Both the position numbers and the translations under genes were made by a program. From assembly GCA_015501605.1 (NCBI GenBank), contig JADNRZ010000009.1:1054001-1118000 (forward strand): a stretch of 64,000 nt of DNA. Direction: 5' to 3'. Shown here piece after piece: positions 60,567 through 64,000 of this stretch; position 1 is the first letter of the stretch; each line of letters opens with the position of its first letter. Source of the stretch: Panaeolus papilionaceus. Taxonomy: Eukaryota > Basidiomycota > Agaricomycetes > Agaricales. The notes beneath the pieces were generated by a model, which searched no databases, was not told where the DNA came from, and saw only the letters and a program-made list of their open reading frames with translations.

Positions 60567-61267
60567 TCACAGTCGAGCCCGTATCTTTTCAAGAAGGACG
60601 ATAGCGTCGTCGTCATCTAGCTCTTCCCTTGAGTTAAGCTCCAATCGGTGCATTTCTTTATGCGTCAATGGCGCCTTGCCTCCAACAGCCTTGTTGGTAT
60701 CCTCGACACCACCTTCCCCTCCAAATCTAGGAGCTGGGATGACGTGATAATGAACCTATTCACAATAGATGGAAGTATCAAGTAGATGTTACGTCTCAAT
60801 TAAAGCCACGTACATGAGGGACAGCCTGTGCGTATTCTTGGTTACAAACGACATTCAATCCAGTGTTTTCTAGAGCTGTATTGTCTAGTGAGTCAGCTAT
60901 ACCAACTCGTTTGATTCAAATGGACAGACCCAAGGTGAGTGCACGGGCAACCTTCGATACTGTCTTCCCTACAGCTGCTGCCTGGTCTGGAGAGAGATCT
61001 GATAGTCGCTGTACATGAGATTTTGGTATCACCAAAGTATGACCACGCCGTAGCGGCTGGATATCTGGCTCAAGGTTGGACTTCAGGGTAAGATAAGACC
61101 GCAAACATCGTGAAACACTTACCGAGAATGGCAATGATCTCGTCGTCTTCATACACTTTTGAGGTAGGTAATTCACCAGCAATTATCTTGCAAAATGTGC
61201 AATCTGGATCTTTCCATAACGCCGAAAGTTCGCGGCCCACATGGTCATTGATAATAAACGAGGTCAT
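60567..61267 (-). CDS. HIT-family nucleotide hydrolase/transferase
   Basis: The HIT fold is complete: DPDCTFCKIIAGELPTSKVY, DEIIAILDIQPLRRGHTLVI, PKSHVQRLSDLSPDQAAAVG, NTGLNVVCNQEYAQAVPHVH and the active-site HVHYHVIPAPRFGGEGG (H-x-H-x-H). Two or more introns join these blocks in phase. An Asp/Glu-rich tail (LNSREELDDDDAIVLLEKIR) ends at 60567. Members cleave adenylated compounds such as AMP-lysine or diadenosine polyphosphates. The substrate here is not known. It diverges from the methyltransferase gene with about 210 bp between starts. Confidence 0.9.
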
Positions 61268-61478
61268 AAGGAAAGCACAAGTCAGATAATGCGTCTACCT
61301 GAAAGCCAGTGGTGGTATAAGGTCAATGTCCACATCAGTGCAATACATATCTTGCCCAGCAATTCGTGAACAGCCGACAAGAAATTAGCCGTGGCACACG
61401 TCATCATCATTTAGTCATTCTTGGTGTCAGTCTGTGTGGGTTCAGAGAAAGCACGACAAGCAAGGGTTGATAACAGCC

Positions 61479-62712
61479 ATGTCCAGAGGAAACCGTGTTG
61501 CAGTGTCTGGTATCATCTCTACGTCTATGCGAGACAACTATGGCGAGTATGGAGTCGAAGAGGTGAGTGCCAGTTGACATTGGTCTGGACTAGGCATCAC
61601 TGCCAAGATCTTACTTCCCCGTTCTCCAAGTACTACAAAAAGGTTGGGTCTACATATCGCAACCCGCACTATCCCGGTATAAGACTTTGTCTTTTTGCAT
61701 GGCTTAATAGGTATGTGAATATCTGTTAGCCTGTATAATCGCTTACCGCATTGAAGATGGCTGGAGTTCGAGCAGGACCGACTCAAAACGTTCGCAGAGA
61801 ATGACATCATGGTGTTAGATATGGCAGCTGGTGAGCTCAATCCTCATGAATAACGTTCTGTTTACCAATAATTCTATCCAGGGAGGTAATAAACCACTTT
61901 TTTTACCCGCACAAAAGACCTTGTATTGAAATACTCACACTAAGCAAGTGGTGAAGCGACTCTTGGTTTTATTGAGTGGTGTTCATTAGGAAAGAAACGA
62001 TATCAAGAGGAGAAAGAACAGCAGCTCAACGTCAGCTCCGTTGTGCCCAAAAGAAAGCTGGCTATTACCCCTAACTCAATCGACAATGAATTTCCTCGTC
62101 CGCAAATCATGGCAGCCGATCCTGTATGTCACAGAGTCGTGAAAATGGGATTTAGACGAACATTCGCTGACACCTGCCATTAGTTTACATCAACAGCATA
62201 CGCACAGCGGACATCTCTACCATGCGCAGAAATATCCTTCAACGGATTTGCTGAAGGGTTGATACCATCCACGAAAGTCGATATATCAACGGGGCAAAGA
62301 GGGGAGGTAGTTGTGAGCGAAGGGAATCCAGTCATAATCGAAATGGTCATATGTTCCTTCGCGATGCATCTCGTAGAAAACCCTTCCAGTCTATTCGCTC
62401 TCCTCTGGGAACTCAGTCTGAAGGCCCGCTGGCTTATCATCCTCGCGCCACACAAGAAACCAGAGGTGAATACAAAGCTCGGGGTGCAATATGATGCATA
62501 AATTCCAGGCTGACTAGACGTTACTTCGCAGATTAAGGACGGATGGGGCTGGAGTAAATGGAACGCAGACACATGGGTCCCATGTCGGATGTCCGAGTCC
62601 AAGGGAGAGTTCACGCACGAAAGGTGAGTGGTACCATGGATGCCGGAAAGCTTGTTTCTAATAAGTGTACTGTAGAGTCCATTGTCGAATATACCGCAGT
62701 TTAAATATGTGA
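61479..62712 (+). CDS. SAM-dependent methyltransferase
   Basis: The first exon reads MSRGNRVAVSGIISTSMRDN, YGEYGVEE, then YYKKVGSTYRNPHYPGIRLC, RWLEFEQDRLKTFAENDIMV and the SAM-binding motif I, LDMAAGSGEATLGFIEWCSL. Motif I is restored only through a 4-nt exon (GGAG, 61882..61885). Later segments are RPQIMAADPFTSTAYAQRTS, CAEISFNGFAEGLIPSTKVD, VVSEGNPVIIEMVICSFAMH and SLKARWLIILAPHKKPEIKD, the pattern of a class I Rossmann methyltransferase. The end is spliced to give RVHCRIYRSLNM at the stop 62710..62712. Substrate unknown. It ends 18 bp before the converging Mdm33 stop. Confidence 0.82.
61882..61885 (+). other. 4-nt microexon (GGAG) in the methyltransferase gene
   Basis: The exon is flanked by an acceptor (TTCTATCCAG, ending 61881) and a donor (GTAATA, from 61886). 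The preceding exon ends after one base of a codon (AGCTG) and the next begins T GGT GAA. With GGAG included the joint codes MAAGSGEATLG, the SAM motif I; without it the frame breaks. No alternative splice pair I tried keeps the frame. Confidence 0.7.
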
Positions 62713-62730
62713 AATAAATATTTCGAAGCC

Positions 62731-63921
62731 TTACCGACTGAAAACAATACTGGTGAGGATACCTGCAAGGAACGCGCCGCCTCCAATAACTGCCACCTCC
62801 CACTGATGCTTCGATAGTTGTCCCCATGAGGCCAAAGTATGTGATGGCGCTGTCGGTGTTGTTGGTAATGTCGGGGGTTCTACAATGTTTTCCGCCTTTT
62901 CATCCAACGAAACCAACTTGTCCAAAACATCATTCCTAAACGTCCGAATGAGCTCTTCCTGACCAGAAATGATCGAGTTTATGCTTTGCATGCTGGTGTC
63001 CAAACGAGTCTGGTTTTCTGCGCTGAGCTCTTGAAGCTTTGCTTCAAAGGTTTGTGCCAGTCGCCGTCGCTTCCAAGGTTCGACCACAATGATAGCCATA
63101 ATAAACACAAGCATGTTGAGTGCAAGGGCTGCCAACGAGCCATAGGTTGACGCGCTTCGAATTTTGTCAGACCAAACCTGCTCTTCGTGGTATCGAGCTA
63201 GGATGGTACGCATGAGGAGGCTAAATTCACGGTCCACAGCAGCTTCCGTGTCGTCGACAGCTTGCTTCGCTCGTTGTTCCTCTTGTTCGTATAGATGATC
63301 CTGCCTGACCAGCTTCGTAAAACGACCAACATCACTATCCGACCATGTGGACTTGCGTTGGAGAAGGTCGTTGACTTCCCGTTGTGAGTTAGCACGTTGG
63401 AGGACAGCTTCCTCGTGCGCCGTTTTTGCTTGCCGTGCGGCTTGACGCGCAAGATTTATCCGCTCCTCTAGGGAAGTATAAGTTGAAGGACAAACTGCAA
63501 GTGCTTATAACATGCCTTGCTCTCCTACGCCCTTTTTAAGCGCCTCGATTTCTTCATAGCCGGTGACCTTGTTCAGATGTTGGCCCAACTGAGAGAACGT
63601 GGTCTTTGTGTTAGCAGTGAAGTCGTCTGCTTTATTTCGTAGACATATGGTAGCCTTCTCTGTCCATTCCTGTATCCTATACTTGACAATCTCCAAGTCC
63701 AACTGTGTGGGCCGTTCCGAAGGTGTTGGCTCGGAGGGTGTAGACGTTGAAGTTGTAGCTTGTGGCTCAACAACTACCCTGGAGTTGATTTCTTCTAAAT
63801 CATGTTTAGGCGTCGTTTGCTTAGTATTTCCAGAGTTAGATGGAGAACTGTGAGCTGGGTGTGTGGTCGAGAAGTGACGCCCACGGAGTAGACCAGGTCT
63901 CGACAAAGAGGTCCTCAGCAT
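62731..63921 (-). CDS. MDM33: Mitochondrial inner-membrane protein Mdm33 (She9)
   Basis: Mdm33/She9 sits in the mitochondrial inner membrane and affects inner-membrane fission and lipid balance. The start MLRTSLSRPGLLRGRHFSTT is a mitochondrial presequence; an acceptor-like TCTAACAG lies just upstream at the window end, so another 5' exon is possible. The matrix part is a long coiled coil (LDLEIVKYRIQEWTEKATIC, NLARQAARQAKTAHEEAVLQ, VNDLLQRKSTWSDSDVGRFT), then two membrane segments (GSLAALALNMLVFIMAIIVV and AVIGGGAFLAGILTSIVFSR) around EPWKRRRLAQTFEAKLQELS. The intron 63468..63515 has a GC donor (GCATGT). The stop is 18 bp from the end of the converging methyltransferase gene. Confidence 0.92.
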
Positions 63922-64000
63922 ACCAGCGAAAGGTGAAAGCAACCTGTTAGAAAATAATGGGAACTCCCGGACGGCACAAATTTTACAAAAGAGGAAATGG

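Noticed and set aside
1..64000. CRISPR array, insertion sequence, tRNA or rRNA genes
   Set aside because: No spaced direct repeats, transposase motifs, terminal repeats or B-box-like tRNA signals were recognised; the window is fungal nuclear DNA.

Overview
The window is nuclear DNA of a filamentous basidiomycete, most likely an agaricomycete. Genes are dense on both strands and broken by many 48-70 nt introns with GT..AG (occasionally GC..AG) ends. The gene set combines conserved eukaryotic housekeeping genes (PRP2, DDB1, CHL1, MON1) with fungal types such as a Zn2Cys6 regulator, a Ypd1-type phosphorelay protein, a WD40-M20 Dug2 and a secreted GH43 enzyme. I recognise 27 genes. Most exon joins were worked out by hand from reading frame, splice sites and family motifs; no transcript data or database search was available.

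Layout. 0-6 kb: PNP oxidase (cut by the window start), a Kelch-BTB protein resembling Ral2/LZTR1, and a CHFR-like RING E3 ligase ending in a PBZ-like zinc finger. 6.4-10 kb: a Zn2Cys6 transcription factor. 10-14 kb: the only large gene-poor stretch. 14-24 kb: RES-complex FHA protein Pml1, a C2H2 factor, mitoribosomal mS41 (IGR motif), MON1, a BTB protein and a zinc alcohol dehydrogenase. 24.6-30.3 kb: a GH43 arabinanase converging on DUG2. 30.5-43.6 kb: a disordered protein, a CLYBL-type lyase, the splicing helicase PRP2, an SDR, a small unknown, a SUGCT-type CoA-transferase and YPD1. 44.4-54.4 kb: CHL1 helicase, a disordered coiled-coil protein and a Vnx1-like vacuolar cation/H+ exchanger. 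54.8-63.9 kb: DDB1, a Dpb3-like histone-fold protein, a HIT hydrolase, a SAM methyltransferase and Mdm33/She9.

How genes may work together. The CLYBL-type and SUGCT-type enzymes, 6.5 kb apart on the same strand, are the last and first steps of the known itaconate/C5-dicarboxylate breakdown route (via itaconyl-CoA and citramalyl-CoA), so this may be a loose catabolic neighbourhood. DDB1, Dpb3-like, CHL1 and the CHFR-like ligase all serve replication, repair or checkpoints; CHL1 carries two inverted ACGCGT (MCB) sites just upstream, suggesting S-phase control.

The most useful unusual observations are a 4-nt microexon that completes the SAM-binding motif of a methyltransferase, an alanine in place of the catalytic glutamate in the Dug2 M20 domain, four GC-AG introns, a spliced-on PBZ-like finger in the CHFR-like ligase, an unresolved frame at the 3' end of the Kelch-BTB gene, and the 4.1-kb gene-poor gap. 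I did not find a clearly new multi-gene system.
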